Source: Kappaphycus alvarezii
Lineage: Eukaryota; Rhodophyta; Florideophyceae; Gigartinales; Solieriaceae
Direction of reading: 5' to 3'
Assembly: GCA_002205965.3 (NCBI GenBank)
Contig: NADL03000775.1
Coordinates: 806,001-870,000, forward strand
Length of the DNA stretch: 64,000 bases
Position numbers and translations under genes: made by a program. Positions 9,163 to 18,973 of the stretch are shown here, piece after piece; within the stretch, counting starts at the first letter, position 1; each line of letters starts with the position of its first letter. A model generated the notes under the pieces. The model was not told the origin of the DNA. It was given only the letters and a program-made list of their open reading frames with translations, and did no database searches.

Positions 9163-10924
9163 TGCCGACCAATATCGTCGTTGTCCCTGTTTGGAAGAGC
9201 GTCAGTTAATGATGGGACATGAGGAGGAGCGGGCTGGAAAAGTGACGACTGGGTGAACATGACATCTTGGGGGTCAGGGATAGGCTGAGCGTCAGATTCG
9301 TCCCCAGAACTGGATTCGCTGGAGAGCTCGCTGCTCTTGGCATTTTCAACGTCACCGTCCGACTCAGCACTGTAAGGCTGTAATTTCGGGTCCATAACGT
9401 TACACAATATTTCAGATAAGAAATTGACATGTTCTGACTGTTCGGACAGCAACTTTTTCAAAATTTTCACCTGTTGCGCTTGAGATTTGTCTTTAAGCAT
9501 GAACCGAATACGATGGCGCATGATTCTGTCATCGTCTTTTGGTTTTGTGCACTGACGTGCAACATGATTACTGTCCCCGCAATTAAACATTGGACGTCTC
9601 TTCTTGAGTTAGGCTGTTTTCGGCTTGGGGATCTTGGATCTCTCCCGTAACGGGCCTGTCCTTGGAACCAGTTGATGACATCCGTATTTGATCCTATTTT
9701 AGACAGACTGGGACGGTTTATCGGATGAGATGAGTGCGATGCCGAAGAAGCCTTTTGTTTTGTGATTGAAGATCGTTGCTCTTGGATTACCCTTTTGATT
9801 CGGAAGTTCTGTTCTGCTAGCGTGAGATCATCCAGAAGTTTTTTGTACGAAACGTTGTCGTTCGCCATCGCCGTTATCGGTGCATCCGCCCAGTTCATTG
9901 AGCGAACTGCCTTGTAGAGAGCAACTCTTTTGTCGCAGTCACGAGTCCTACCGTTTGGGCATTGTGGAACAAGCGTCTCGATGCGTCGAGCTAGTTTTTG
10001 CAAGGCTATCCCCACATGTTCGCTTTCGGCCAGAAATTGTTCGATCGTAAGAGAATGAACTTCATCTTCGATACTACGCATTCGTGCTACACTACTGTAG
10101 CGTTGAAGAAGGGCTTGGACAAGCGTTTGCCAATCTTGGATGTTACTTAATTCGGAGTAGTAGAAGTGCAAAGCCTCATTCTTAAACATAACATGAACGA
10201 ACTGAACCTTTTGCTGAGCGCTTATGTTGTTTATACGACAAATGTGTTCGTATTGTACTAACGTAAGTTGTAGATTCTCGTCGTTACTGCCTCCGAATTT
10301 CGAACTGTCGGTTTTGTAACATGATTGTATCTTGGCATATGCGTTCGATGCGTTTGATTCTTGTTCACCGAAGTTCAATCGTCTGCGGGGTTCATTTTGT
10401 TCTTGCCCTTTAGGATGACGACTGGGGGTCTGCAATTCTCTGGGTGTGGTTGCGTTCGTGCCAGTTGGGAGGTTTCCATGCCTGTTGGCATTGTGGCGTT
10501 CCAGTGCGGCATTGACTTCGTCGCGATATTCTTCTTCGCTCCAGATAGCGACGACTATTCGTATCATGTTCAGATTGGTTCTTCTATAAAATTGTGGCAG
10601 GACGACACCGCGATCCTCCAAGAACATCTTTATGTACTTGAAAATATTGGAATTACTGAGGACTTCGACCCGCGAGAACTGCCAAATTGACAGCTCTTCT
10701 TTGATAACGGTTCGGAGGTCATCTCCACGTACTCCGTGATGAAACTCCTCAAATAGGCGAAAGAAATCGGTCAGAGTATGTTGCTCTTCATTACGAGCTG
10801 CGACTCGGTCCCAATTGATTTGACGTGGCGGATGTTGTTGTTCCTCGATATTGTTAGCTCCTGGGTTATGGTTCCCTTGAGGTTGGCGTCCTGGTCGGTT
10901 TCCGCGTCCTTGGCGGTCAGCCAT
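9153..10924 (-). pseudogene. copia gag with CCHC zinc knuckle
   Basis: The likely start is the ATG at 10922-10924 (MADRQGRGNRPG). The capsid-like part contains YEHICRINNISAQQKVQFV and ALHFYYSEL, typical of gag proteins that select RNA and build the particle. The main frame ends at 9467. The zinc knuckle, C-FN-C-GDSN-H-VARQ-C, straddles two frames: the first cysteine is read in the main frame and the rest in the next (9153-9590), consistent with one base lost from a T run near 9590. The second frame then runs through an acidic, serine-rich segment to the frameshift site. Total about 590 codons. Confidence 0.8.
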
Positions 10925-11273
10925 CTTTGGTACTTTCTTCACAAGGTGAATTTTGCTTTCAGTCGATGATTCTGTTTCTTTGCTGCGACTTGATTGTTTG
11001 CGGTGAAGTGTGTTGAGATTGGGGAGGGAAGAATTGCCTGTAGAGTTCGTCGGTCTCGTCTTTCACAGTTTTGCAAACTTGTCTCTTTTATGCCTTTACG
11101 GAACAGTGCAATGATCTAGAAATTGTGCCCTTTCGTTTTCAAAATACAAATGCAAACAATGATTCTTTGCGTAATTGAATTTGCGTGCTCCCGCTTTTTA
11201 AATGTTTGGTAGTTTTGAATAACTGCGAGTTCTTATAAGGAGATTTTTCTTTTTAAAGAATTGTTTTCACTCA

Positions 11274-11359
11274 GACGAGAAATGCTTTCAACAGATGGCG
11301 TCTAAAAGTTTTTGAAATAGGTTCCAGTCCGACGAGAAATGCTTTCAACAGATGGCGTC
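11274..11359. repeat. 29-bp direct repeat in the copia leader
   Basis: The unit starting GACGAGAAATGC and ending GATGGCGTC occurs at 11274-11302 and again at 11331-11359, identical in both, 57 bases apart, between the 5' LTR and gag. No tRNA-complementary TGG primer site is obvious directly next to the 5' LTR. Confidence 0.7.
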
Positions 11360-11400
11360 AGAACCTTTGTTACGCTTTCGCGCTTGACCTTATTCCGGAA

Positions 11401-11685
11401 TGTGGACAAAACGCACTTGCGATTGAACACAAAGATGAAAAATAGAGGTAATTGATAACAGTAGTTTTTTCAGACATTACTCAGTTGTGGTATCGGATTT
11501 CTATCTTAAGTACTTGTTTTCGGATAATGAACTTGAGTAAGTTGAGTCAAACAACGACCGTTTGAATTAGAGTGAATCCAAGCGGGTGCCAAGTAACATT
11601 AAAAGGAAGCAATACCTGTTCAGCATACTGTAATGCCAAAGCTATAGTATGCTGTTGAGAGTATATTCACTCTACCGTCTTCACA
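11401..11685 (-). repeat. 5' LTR of the copia element
   Basis: 285 bp, same as 5633-5917 except one base. Followed on the outside by TTCGA (11686-11690), the second copy of the target duplication. Confidence 0.95.
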
Positions 11686-11769
11686 TTCGATTAATCCGAA
11701 AGTTACCCTCTCTTGATTATAAGTACATAGGACTGCCAAACTTTCCATTACTCGCAGTAAACCAACCCA

Positions 11770-12340
11770 ATTCAAAAACCCGGCCATGCAGTTCGCCCGG
11801 ACATCAAAGCGCTTGGAGAGAACGGGGACACGGACTATTATGACGTAACCGTTATCCATCCGCTGACCCCCGCCCGCCTTCCCTCCGTGACGCGATGCCC
11901 ACTCAAGCCCCTTAACCATGCTCGCCTGGGCAAGGACACTCGCTTTGCCGAGTTAATACGTTCCAAGGGTCCTGGGCATCGCTTCATTGCCCTTCCACTC
12001 TCCACGTTGGGGGGCTGGCACCCTTCCGCTCGGGACTTCGCCAACCGGGTTGCGACTGGTACTGCCGCACAGGCAGCCATTCCGATTGCTGATGCGCAGC
12101 GAACATTGTTCGCTCGTCACGCGGCGAGACTCGTCCAGAATAACGCCAGTTGTTTGTTGGAAGGAGTTTTGAGCGACACTTAGGCCGCAAGTTGAAATTG
12201 TGTATACAGTGTATTCCAGAGAACCTCCATTCTGAGGGTATGTACAGTAAGTGGTTACCCTACTTACAGTAGTCCTAGTCTGCGATTGCTCTTAGCAGGA
12301 AAATTAAGTATACCAACCCATTCAAGTAAACCCAATTTTC
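11770..12340 (+). pseudogene. LINE family C, C-terminal end, copy 1
   Basis: An open frame that can be followed from about 11780 to the stop at 12181-12183. It begins RPDIKALGENG and DYYDVTVIHPL, the RPD...DVTV signature of the restriction-like endonuclease found at the end of R2-type LINE proteins, then IALPLSTLGGWHP and a final helical segment. The 3' untranslated part ends near 12340 in CCCAATTTTCCCC. The reverse transcriptase and everything upstream are absent, so this is a 5'-truncated copy. It is followed directly by a second, similar copy. Confidence 0.65.
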
Positions 12341-12389
12341 CCCGAGCCGCCACAATGCGGCCACGCAGTTCGCCCGGACATCAAGGGGG

Positions 12390-12794
12390 TGCCGTCGACG
12401 TTACTGTTGCCCACCCCTCCGCACGCCGCCACATTTCGCCAAGTACGGTTACTGCCGGCGCCGCCGCGACACTCGCAGAGCGCGAGAAACATCGTCATTA
12501 CGGCACTTACTGCAACCGAAACGATATCCTCCTCTCCCCCGTCGGGATTGATATCTATGGCGCCTTGGGCGACGACGGTAAGGCTTTTTTCCGCCGCCTT
12601 GCTTCCTTCGCTGCTTCCCGTCGTGGTTCCTCCCCTCAACAGGAGCTCCGCGACTTCGTTACCCGTTTTGCATTTAGTCTCCAAATAATGCAGGCGCGAC
12701 AAGTTTCTACCCGCCGCCCGCATCCGTAGTTAATTTATAAATACCCTCCGCACGCCTCTGTGCGACATTGTACGACAAATAAAGATCTACCACC
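12390..12794 (+). mobile_element. LINE family A insertion, 5'-truncated, with target duplication
   Basis: About 405 bp that match the end of the LINE at 46576-47752 nearly base for base, beginning within the DVTVAHP codons and ending AATAAAGATCTACCACC. It is flanked by the 10-bp direct repeat ATCAAGGGGG (12380-12389 and 12795-12804). The copy holds the last 110 or so codons (PSARRHISPSTV ... STRRPHP, stop near 12727) plus the short 3' untranslated region. It lacks a poly(A) tail. The target lies exactly at the 3' terminus of an inverted LINE B fragment. Confidence 0.85.
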
Positions 12795-12804
12795 ATCAAG
12801 GGGG

Positions 12805-13052
12805 GAAATTTGGGGTGTTTTTAATGCATGAAAAATATGGTCAGCTGTTCCCTGAGGGATTTCGTAATGGTAAAGGCTTACAATGTAAAGAAATGGCAGG
12901 AAGACGTCAAAACGCTAGAAAACTGACGGGAGGCCGGCCAACAGGCACGCTGCATTGGACATTACTGCTGCTGCGGCATGACGCTGTGTTAAGATTTCTT
13001 TGACCTTTGCGTAGGTCTCCCTTGCCCTCGTAGCGACGTTGCGTGCGACGTC
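12805..13052 (-). pseudogene. LINE family B end, inverted, inserted in LINE C
   Basis: On the minus strand this reads the last codons of LINE B (VARNVATRARETYAKVKE, LTQRHAAAAVMSNAACLLAG) and then its 3' untranslated region, ending AACACCCCAAATTTCCCCC. The same tail occurs in the other orientation at 18270-18422. It interrupts LINE C copy 2 between GGACATCAAG and GTGCTTGGAGAG, which are adjacent in copy 1. Confidence 0.7.
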
Positions 13053-13617
13053 GGTGCTTGGAGAGAACGGGGGGACGGACTTTTTCGACGTAACTGTCAT
13101 CCACCCATTGATTCCCGCCCGCCTTCCCTCCCTGGCGCGATGCCCACTCAAGCCCCTTAACCATGCCCGCCTTGGCAAGGACACTCGCTTTGCCGAATTG
13201 ATACGTTCAAAAGGCCCTGGGCATCGCTTCATTGCCCTTCCACTTTCCACATTGGGGGGCTGGCACCCGGCTGCTCGGGACTTCGCGAAACGGGTTGCGA
13301 CCGGCATTGCTGCACGGGCGGCTGTTCCGATTGCTCACGCAACGCAAACACTCTTCGCTCCTCACGCGGCGAGGCTCGTCCACAATAACGCCAATTGTCT
13401 GCTGGAAGGGGTTTTGAGTGAGTCTTAATGCCGAAACGTGTAAGTTAGTATATTCCAGAGAACCTTTGTTCTCATGGTATCTCTGTCCCTACGCAAGTCA
13501 GGCCTCTTCCCTTTTATGTCTAGTTCCACCCTGCTCCACCCAATCTACCAGTCACCCGTTTCAGTATAAACCCCTTTTTATACCAACCCAATTTTCCCCA
13601 ATTCACCCAATTTTCCC
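13053..13617 (+). pseudogene. LINE family C, C-terminal end, copy 2
   Basis: Continuation of a second LINE C copy whose start is at 12341-12379. The frame reads GENGGTDFFDVTVIHP, then IALPLSTLGGWHPAARDF and LLEGVLSES to the stop at 13426-13428. It is very close to copy 1. The 3' untranslated region contains ATTCCAGAGAACCT as in copy 1 and ends in CCCAATTTTCCCC repeated twice (13590-13617). The reading frame is still open although the copy has been split by nested insertions. Confidence 0.65.
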
Positions 13618-13654
13618 CCCTCTCTACTAGCTAGGGGTGGACAGCAGACGATAG

Positions 13655-13770
13655 GGAAAAGAGCGGGTGCGTTTAATGGGACAGATGTACTGGCTTTAAC
13701 CCAATCAAATTTCATTTTTGCATTACATTGGATGCTAACCATGTCTTTAAAATATTAAATCACCCCAAAT
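13655..13770 (-). repeat. LINE-tail fragments
   Basis: GGGAAAAGAGCGGGTGCGTTTA followed by CTGGCTTTAACCCAATCAAATTTCA resembles the inverted LINE B tail at 17597-17690. A short plus-strand tail, TTAAATCACCCCAAATG, abuts it at about 13755-13770. Confidence 0.4.
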
Positions 13771-13786
13771 GCTCTAGCCTTAGGGT

Positions 13787-13973
13787 GGTGGTAGATCTTT
13801 ATTTGTCGGACAATGTCGCACAGAGGCGTGCGGAGGATATTCATAAATTAACTACGGATGCGGGCGGCGGGTAGAAACTTGTCGCGCCTGAATTATTTGG
13901 AGACTAAATGCAAAACGGGTAACGAAGTCGCGGAGCTCCTGTTGAGGGGAGGAACCGCGACGGGAAGCAGCAC
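13787..13973 (-). pseudogene. LINE family A fragment cut by the Harbinger element
   Basis: On the minus strand it matches LINE A from the codons SRRGSSPQQELRDFVTRFAF through the stop and the AATAAAGATCTACCACC terminus. The match ends abruptly within the serine-rich codons at GGAAGCAG, exactly where the Harbinger-type element begins. Confidence 0.75.
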
Positions 13974-14008
13974 TCAAGATAAGTAATGAATACAGATTTC
14001 TCTCAGTA

Positions 14009-14046
14009 AGGGATTTACGCTGTGACAATATTCGTACAAATCTCGT
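14009..14046. repeat. Left terminal inverted repeat
   Basis: GGATTTACGC ... TACAAATCTCGT (the last block exactly at 14035-14046) is the complement of 16526-16562 with a few mismatches. Directly after it lies a near-perfect 20-bp palindrome (14043-14062) centred on CACGTG. Confidence 0.6.
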
Positions 14047-14184
14047 AGTCACGTGGCTACGAACCAATGAAAACTAGAAGAGACAAAAAAGGATGAACTC
14101 TATTTACGCAGGAAACTTTCGTGAAATTGTGAGTATTATCCCTCGCTGACAGTCACATTCGCTCGTTTCTTCAATACCCACACC

Positions 14185-15010
14185 ATGGTGCGTCAAGAAG
14201 ACTACCGCATCGGCAGAGCCATTGATCGGCGCCAGTGCCGCTTGCGTATTTTTCGGCTAGCGATGCAAACAGATGCCACGGAAGATCTGGTACTGCGAAC
14301 ATCACGTTGCGCTCGAGACGCTAGCCGGGATGTGTACAACATCAGCTCTCGCGTCTTGCATATCCAGAAATTTTTATTTAATCTGAATGCATATTCAGAA
14401 GAACAATCATCGCGCAGCTTTCGATTTCGAAAGCGAGATGTTGGGAAGGTATGTACAGCCATGGGATTGCTCGCGGGAAAAACGACGCGTAACGGATACC
14501 GTAGGAATTCGCTAACTGCCTGCTGCGTGTTACTCCGTCGACTCTGTTCCCCTTGCACTTGGTATGATTTGGAGCCAGCTTTGGGGATTCGCTATTCTCA
14601 CCTCAGTGAAATACTTTGGGAAGTACTCGGACACTTTCTGCATTTAAATTGTCACTTGGTTACTACTTTACAGAATGGTTTGCTGTCGGCAAGAGCATAC
14701 TTGTATGCAAAGGCCATAAATGAGGCAGGAGCTCCATTAGACAGCTGTGTGGGGTTCAGTGATTGCACTAAGATCAAGACCTGTCGCCCTGGTGGGAATG
14801 CAAGCAACCAAAGATCGTGCTACTAAGGACACAAAAGAGTGCAATGTCTTGTATACTAGACCATCACTACACCAGACGGTCTAAATTTCTCGCTGTTTGG
14901 TCCTGAAGTGGGTCGACGACAGGATTTAATGCTTCTACGACGTTTTGGTATCGATCACATGCTAAAACCAACGTTGGTCATAGAGGGGCGGCAATTATAG
15001 AATTAAAGTG
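14185..15010 (+). pseudogene. PIF/Harbinger-type DDE transposase
   Basis: The frame opens with MVRQEDYRIG and runs open to a TAA at 14824-14826, but homology continues in the same frame past that stop and past a TAG at 14857-14859. The N-terminal half carries the helix-turn-helix region typical of DDE_Tnp_4 proteins (LLRRLCSPCTWYDLEPALGI). The catalytic part reads CVGFSDCTKIKTCRPGG (first aspartate; usual motif GFIDGT), GHKRVQCL, TTPDGLNFSLFGPEVGRRQD (second aspartate). The last acidic residue lies in the decayed part after about 15000. The two stops replace sense codons at conserved spots, so the gene is inactive. It would cut and move the element by binding its ends together with the partner protein encoded on the other strand. 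Confidence 0.75.
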
Positions 15011-15443
15011 ACGCAGCGTATTAACTTCGAATATGGTTAAAATCAGCGTTCGACAGAGCCAACGCAAGCGAAAAAAGGTTATATGTAATACTTTGATGAA
15101 CACAGTGCGAACTTCCGTTGATTAGAACTACAAGAATCCGAAAAAGATGTGGATGAGAAACTAATTCGCGCGGCTTCTCATGATTTGTCGCTTCCCAGTC
15201 GCCCTACTGTATATTTCGTCGGCTCTGCTATTGAACTTGAAGACCTGTATGGATAAGGGAAGCTAGATCAGCAATTACTTTGCTTGCGACGCCCCAAGCT
15301 TCGATGAGTACGTTTCTTTATAATATAAATACGGTCCTTCAAAAGAAAAAGAGTTGAATAAGCGTTCCCAGAGGGACTACTGCAAACGAGCTCGGTCCTC
15401 TACTTTTCTTTACGCACCGCTCACTCATCCTCCGTACATGGAA

Positions 15444-16449
15444 TTAGGCCAACCTTTTGACGAGTAGCTCTAGGACGGTAACCATCTGCTTCCATTTCTC
15501 TGTGGTTTGCTTAAACTTTTCCTTCTCCATCTCGAAACGCCTCTCATCCAGCTCTAAGCGAAGATCAGTTGCTCGCTGTTTCGCCTTAAGACGTTGCAAA
15601 TCTTTCGATTCTCAGTGTAATTCCACAGACATACCCTCTTGTTCCAATGATAGCCTTCTCTCTTCCACCTCCCGGCGCTCCCTCTTTTTCGCCAAAATCA
15701 ATTCGGTAATCTCATTGTCTGATTGCGTTGAATCCAATCTCCGCGTTCGCTTCTGAGCCGAATGAGGAGCACTGCTTTCGGCTTCCTCTTCAATCCCTTG
15801 ACGTTCTGCACGAAGCTTCAGCGCCATTCCACGGATGTCTTCACCTGCAGCGACCAAAAACTTTTAATGCTGCGTCTGCTCATGCTTCCATTGACGAGTG
15901 GTTTCTGCATTCTCATCTATTTCTAGGACAAGATCTTCAAGCAGAACTTCCTTCTCTCCATGGTGTTCAATGATACCGGACGCCGCTGCATTTCTTTTAA
16001 CTTGTGTCCTACACCTGGCAACGAAGCGTTTGAATCGACCGCTCAAAGTTTTGCTCGATGGTTTCTGTATAAGCTGAAACATGACGGACGGCAGTAATTG
16101 AATAAAGGAGTTATGACCTTTTTCATACAATGTATCCATTTGGCCCCATTTTCGTATCTGTGCATCTTTATCTCGAACGACCGGGGAGTGGGAATAAATA
16201 GTAGCTTTCTAGTAAACGAAAGCGTTTCTTTTTGGCTGTATGTTTGGCGGTACTGGTCGCAGCCGCATTTGTGATAGGAGAAGAAGAAGCGGAAGACCTT
16301 GAGCTTGACCCCACAGGTGATTTATTGATGGGGAGGGTTGTCATGCCTGATATGATTCTTTGGTTTTGTGCGCAGATGGAGGGAGTAGTTTGGTGACATA
16401 CTGAGTTTTGTGCTAGATCGTACGAGAAATTTTTCGTGTGAAGAGCCAT
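15444..16449 (-). pseudogene. Harbinger partner: Myb/trihelix-like, coiled-coil protein
   Basis: Starts at the ATG 16447-16449. The N-terminal frame (to 16168) is serine-rich and ends with a basic KKKRFRLLESY segment. After one frameshift the second frame (from 16139) reads GHNSFIQLLPSVM, SSKTLSGRFKRFVARCRTQ and RNAAASGI...LLEDLVLEIDE, the layout of trihelix DNA-binding proteins that accompany Harbinger transposases. After an in-frame TAA (15864-15866) and a TGA near 15610 the same frame continues as a long charged coiled coil (KKRERREVEERRLSLEQE, then LELDERRFEMEKEKF) to the final stop at 15444-15446. Three lesions make it a pseudogene. In active elements this protein brings the transposase to the ends and to the nucleus. 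Confidence 0.65.
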
Positions 16450-16457
16450 TCACACGA
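16434..16457. repeat. Inverted repeat at the start codon of the Harbinger partner gene
   Basis: TCGTGTGAA and TTCACACGA face each other across six bases; the ATG of the minus-strand gene lies in the right arm. Confidence 0.6.
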
Positions 16458-16525
16458 GTTTTCGTATGCATTTCACGTACAATTTTCGTGCGCGTCATAC
16501 AACGGTTCCACTTGTATTACGAGAG

Positions 16526-16562
16526 ACGAGATTTGTAAGAGATTCATACTGCGTAAACCCGC
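16526..16562. repeat. Right terminal inverted repeat
   Basis: ACGAGATTTGTA (16526-16537) followed by GCGTAAACC mirrors the left repeat at 14009-14046. Confidence 0.6.
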
Positions 16563-16739
16563 TAATGAAGAAAAGTTTCTTCTTTGTTCATATACGAACC
16601 ATGTGTAAGATGCGCGCAAAATGTAGGGAAACGATGTACACGTATTACAGACTAATTGCAGTTTTCTGTTCTCTAAAAGGACACAATTCTGCAATATAGC
16701 TCACGCCACATTGCAGAATTCTGAAACAATTTTTTCTAC

Positions 16740-17578
16740 TGTGGAAAAGGGGGGGTTTTATTGAGATGTATGGATTGGCTGGAACCCATTTGGAGTTGCA
16801 AATATGCATGTTTTCTACTATAATTCAATTAGAGCTTCTTTGCAGTTTTTTCTTTGCGTAATCTCTCTCATATCACTCGCTGACCGACTATTGAGTTAAG
16901 AACTGGATGGTGAACATCGGTCACTTGCAGTTGGGCACGGGAAATGATATCGGGGGTCCAGTGCAGGAACCCACTACTGTATATTGCTACCAAAGTGCTA
17001 ACTGGGTGGTCCACGTCAGCTACGTGCACAGGTGTACGGGGCACGATAGCGTTCGCCAGAGGCGATCGGATAGTGTAACTAATGCGTCCGTATGTTCTTG
17101 TTCTGATGACTTCAACAGATGCATGCAATTTTTTCGCGCTGCGCGGGAGGTGATCCTTCACGAAGCGGATAGTAGCGGGGGAAGGCGGTCCCAGAGAATC
17201 GAAAGCCAGAGGTTGTAAATCGAAATTGGAGGCATGTGTGGGGTTATCGGAGGGCGGGGGGAATCGACGCGACAGTTTGCGTTCCATGTTAGCTACCTTA
17301 CTGCGGTGCACAATTGACGCAGCACCTCCCACTCCACGGGTACCCCTTGATCGTACGTTGGCCTTGAACGGAGATACGGCGGTGACGTCGCAGACGGTGG
17401 GGCGCTTCGCAGTGCCATCGGGAGCTGGTGGTGGCTGGACGAGGATGGCAGAGGGTCTTAGCTCGGTGTCTGGCACCAGGAGCGGAACCTCAAACTGGCA
17501 GTCCAGACCGGCTGCACGGGAGATACGGCCGTCAAATACGTTGCGTAGCGAATCATGAGGGGAAAAGAGGGGGTTCAT
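16740..17578 (-). pseudogene. LINE family D, C-terminal end, open frame
   Basis: A 236-residue open frame (16868-17578) that reads as the last third of a LINE protein: LDCQFEVPLLVPDTELRPSA (region of the RPD motif, here RPSA), VCDVTAVSPF (DVTV block), a basic linker, FDLQPLAFDSLGPPSPATIR, and RISYTIRSPLANAIV at the end. The 3' untranslated part runs to about 16745 and ends, on the minus strand, with CTCAATAAAACCCCCCCTTT: an AATAAA signal directly before a C-rich terminus. No in-frame stop is seen, but the frame lacks the reverse transcriptase, so this is a truncated copy and the ATG at its start is incidental. Confidence 0.6.
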
Positions 17579-17596
17579 TTACTGTGACGGAAGAGG

Positions 17597-18040
17597 GAAA
17601 GGTTTGGATGCTTTTACTCTTGGATGATATATTCGATCTAAGTAACAGATGTTTTGGCTAAAACCCAGTCAAATTTCATATCTGAGTGTTACATCGGATG
17701 CCTGTAGTAAGCGACGTTAAAAGGTACCCTTAAGGCCACTCAGCAGACATGCTGCATTGCTTGTGACTGCTTCTGCTGCATTCATTTTAAGTCCCCACGG
17801 CACGGGCCTTGCCAAATTTTTCCATGACCCCCACAGACACGTCCCTCGCAATGTCGGTAAGCATGGTATATGCGTCCGGGTGTCAGCCGCCGAGGATAGA
17901 TCTTGGTACCGGCAAAGTCTACCACTAGCGGAAATTGTAAGGAACGCTCGGTACTTGTTATGCTCTGCAGTGCTTGCCACGTTGAGGGATGCCTTCATGT
18001 ATGGAAGATTTGCAAGCAGATGAGTAAATAGTGTCCTCAT
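17597..18040 (-). pseudogene. LINE family B end, inverted
   Basis: On the minus strand the frame 17717-18040 reads YRAFLTISASGRLCRYQDLS, NLARPVPWGLKMNAAEAVTS and NAACLLSGLKGTF, colinear with the better copy at 31612-31968. The 3' untranslated region follows down to 17597 and ends AAAAGCATCCAAACCTTTCC. Several frameshifts relative to the other copy can be seen. Confidence 0.6.
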
Positions 18041-18189
18041 TGTCCTCGGTGCGAGGGCCCCCCGCTTGTGTTTATCTTGTTACCTGTACATGCCCCCCGT
18101 ACCGTGTAAAATGAGGGCAACGGGTACTGGGCAGTCTGTGTCCTCATTGTTCCCGGTACGAGGGTCACCAACTTTTGTCAAAAAGTGAG

Positions 18190-18424
18190 AATTTTGCAAT
18201 GAACATCAAGACCGTCATGTCCAACACCGCATGCCTGCTCGCCAGCATTGAGCCTGCCCTGTAAGGAAGGTCATTTGCCTGTTGGCCGGTCTCCCGTCAG
18301 TTTTCTAGCGTTTTGACAACTTCCCGCCAACCCTTTACATTGTAAGACTTTACCATCACGACATCCCTCAGGGAACAGCTGACCATATTTTTCATGCATT
18401 AAAAACACCCCAAATTTCCCCCTG
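18190..18424 (+). pseudogene. LINE family B tail
   Basis: The last codons (VMSNTACLLASIEPAL) followed by a 3' untranslated region that is the reverse complement of 12805-12950 over more than 100 bases, ending AAACACCCCAAATTTCCCCC at about 18422. Confidence 0.65.
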
Positions 18425-18675
18425 TACTGTAGTTTTACTGATCAGCGACGACTTATCCAGCATAAGCAATTAGCCGCGTGAATATTACCGACTGCATCTT
18501 TTGTGCTTTAAAATAACCCAAAAATTTTCATCACATCAAGGATTGACAAGTAAACTTTTCTACAATAATGCAATTTACACTGCATAAAATAATTTTCTAC
18601 ATGATAATTAGTGCAAGCCAGTCTGACTATTTCGCGTTCCTGTGCATTATATCCGCGAGAGTATGCGGCATTTAA

Positions 18676-18868
18676 AAGAGGAAAAAGCTTTGGGTGTTTT
18701 ACTTTTAGAGGATATATCCGATGTATCCCATAGTTTTTCAGACAATTTCAATTGACTCAAAACCGGTATGGACACACAGTAGTGGGAAAGAAACTACGTC
18801 TATAAAAGGCTACCTTCTGGCCAGCCATCGAGCAGGTCGCATTGGACATGACGGCTGCTGAAAGAGTA
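18676..18868 (-). pseudogene. LINE family B tail, inverted
   Basis: Minus-strand sequence with the last codons (AAVMSNATCSMAG) and the 3' tail ending AAAACACCCAAAGCTTTTTCC. Same subfamily as the tails at 31473, 31990 and 48797. Confidence 0.6.
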
Positions 18869-18880
18869 CATTTTCAAAGA

Positions 18881-18961
18881 GGGGAAATGTGGGTGATTTA
18901 ATATTTGAAAGATATGGTTGGTTGTGGTCCGGACTGTCCTACAGGGTGATCAGTACCACCT
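18881..18961 (-). mobile_element. 81-bp LINE-tail insertion with 12-bp target duplication
   Basis: GGGGAAATGTGGGTGATTTA ... (inverted LINE B' tail) lies between two copies of CATTTTCAAAGA at 18869-18880 and 18962-18973. It contains only the 3' end of the LINE. Confidence 0.8.
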
Positions 18962-18973
18962 CATTTTCAAAGA

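Larger units (their letters stand above)
5633..11685 (-). mobile_element. Complete Ty1/copia LTR retrotransposon
   Basis: A 6053-bp element read on the minus strand. It is bounded by 285-bp direct repeats (5633-5917 and 11401-11685) that begin TGTGGACAA and end TTCACA on the plus strand, and by the 5-bp target duplication TTCGA (5628-5632 and 11686-11690). Inside, in copia order on the minus strand, are gag with a zinc knuckle, protease, integrase, reverse transcriptase and RNase H, then a polypurine tract next to the 3' LTR. By eye the LTRs differ at a single base, so the insertion is young. Yet the pol region is broken by several frameshifts. Protein order (integrase before reverse transcriptase) identifies the Ty1/copia superfamily. 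Confidence 0.95.
13976..16570. mobile_element. Dead PIF/Harbinger-type DNA transposon
   Basis: About 2.6 kb holding the two genes typical of PIF/Harbinger elements, a DDE transposase (plus strand) and a Myb/trihelix-like protein (minus strand), arranged tail to tail. An inverted repeat brackets them: TACAAATCTCGT with nearby TTTACGC at 14009-14046 and their complements at 16526-16562. The left boundary is set by the interrupted LINE A copy. Both genes contain in-frame stops. The outermost ends and the 3-bp target duplication are not resolved. Confidence 0.7.

Noticed and set aside
12322-12723. Minus-strand frame of 133 codons
   Set aside because: Antisense of the LINE A copy at 12390-12794, and it crosses the insertion junction.
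16868-17578. A 236-codon frame as a host gene
   Set aside because: Its blocks (DVTAVSPF, LAFDSLGPPSP, RISYTIRSPL) follow the LINE C-terminal plan, and a LINE-like tail lies downstream.
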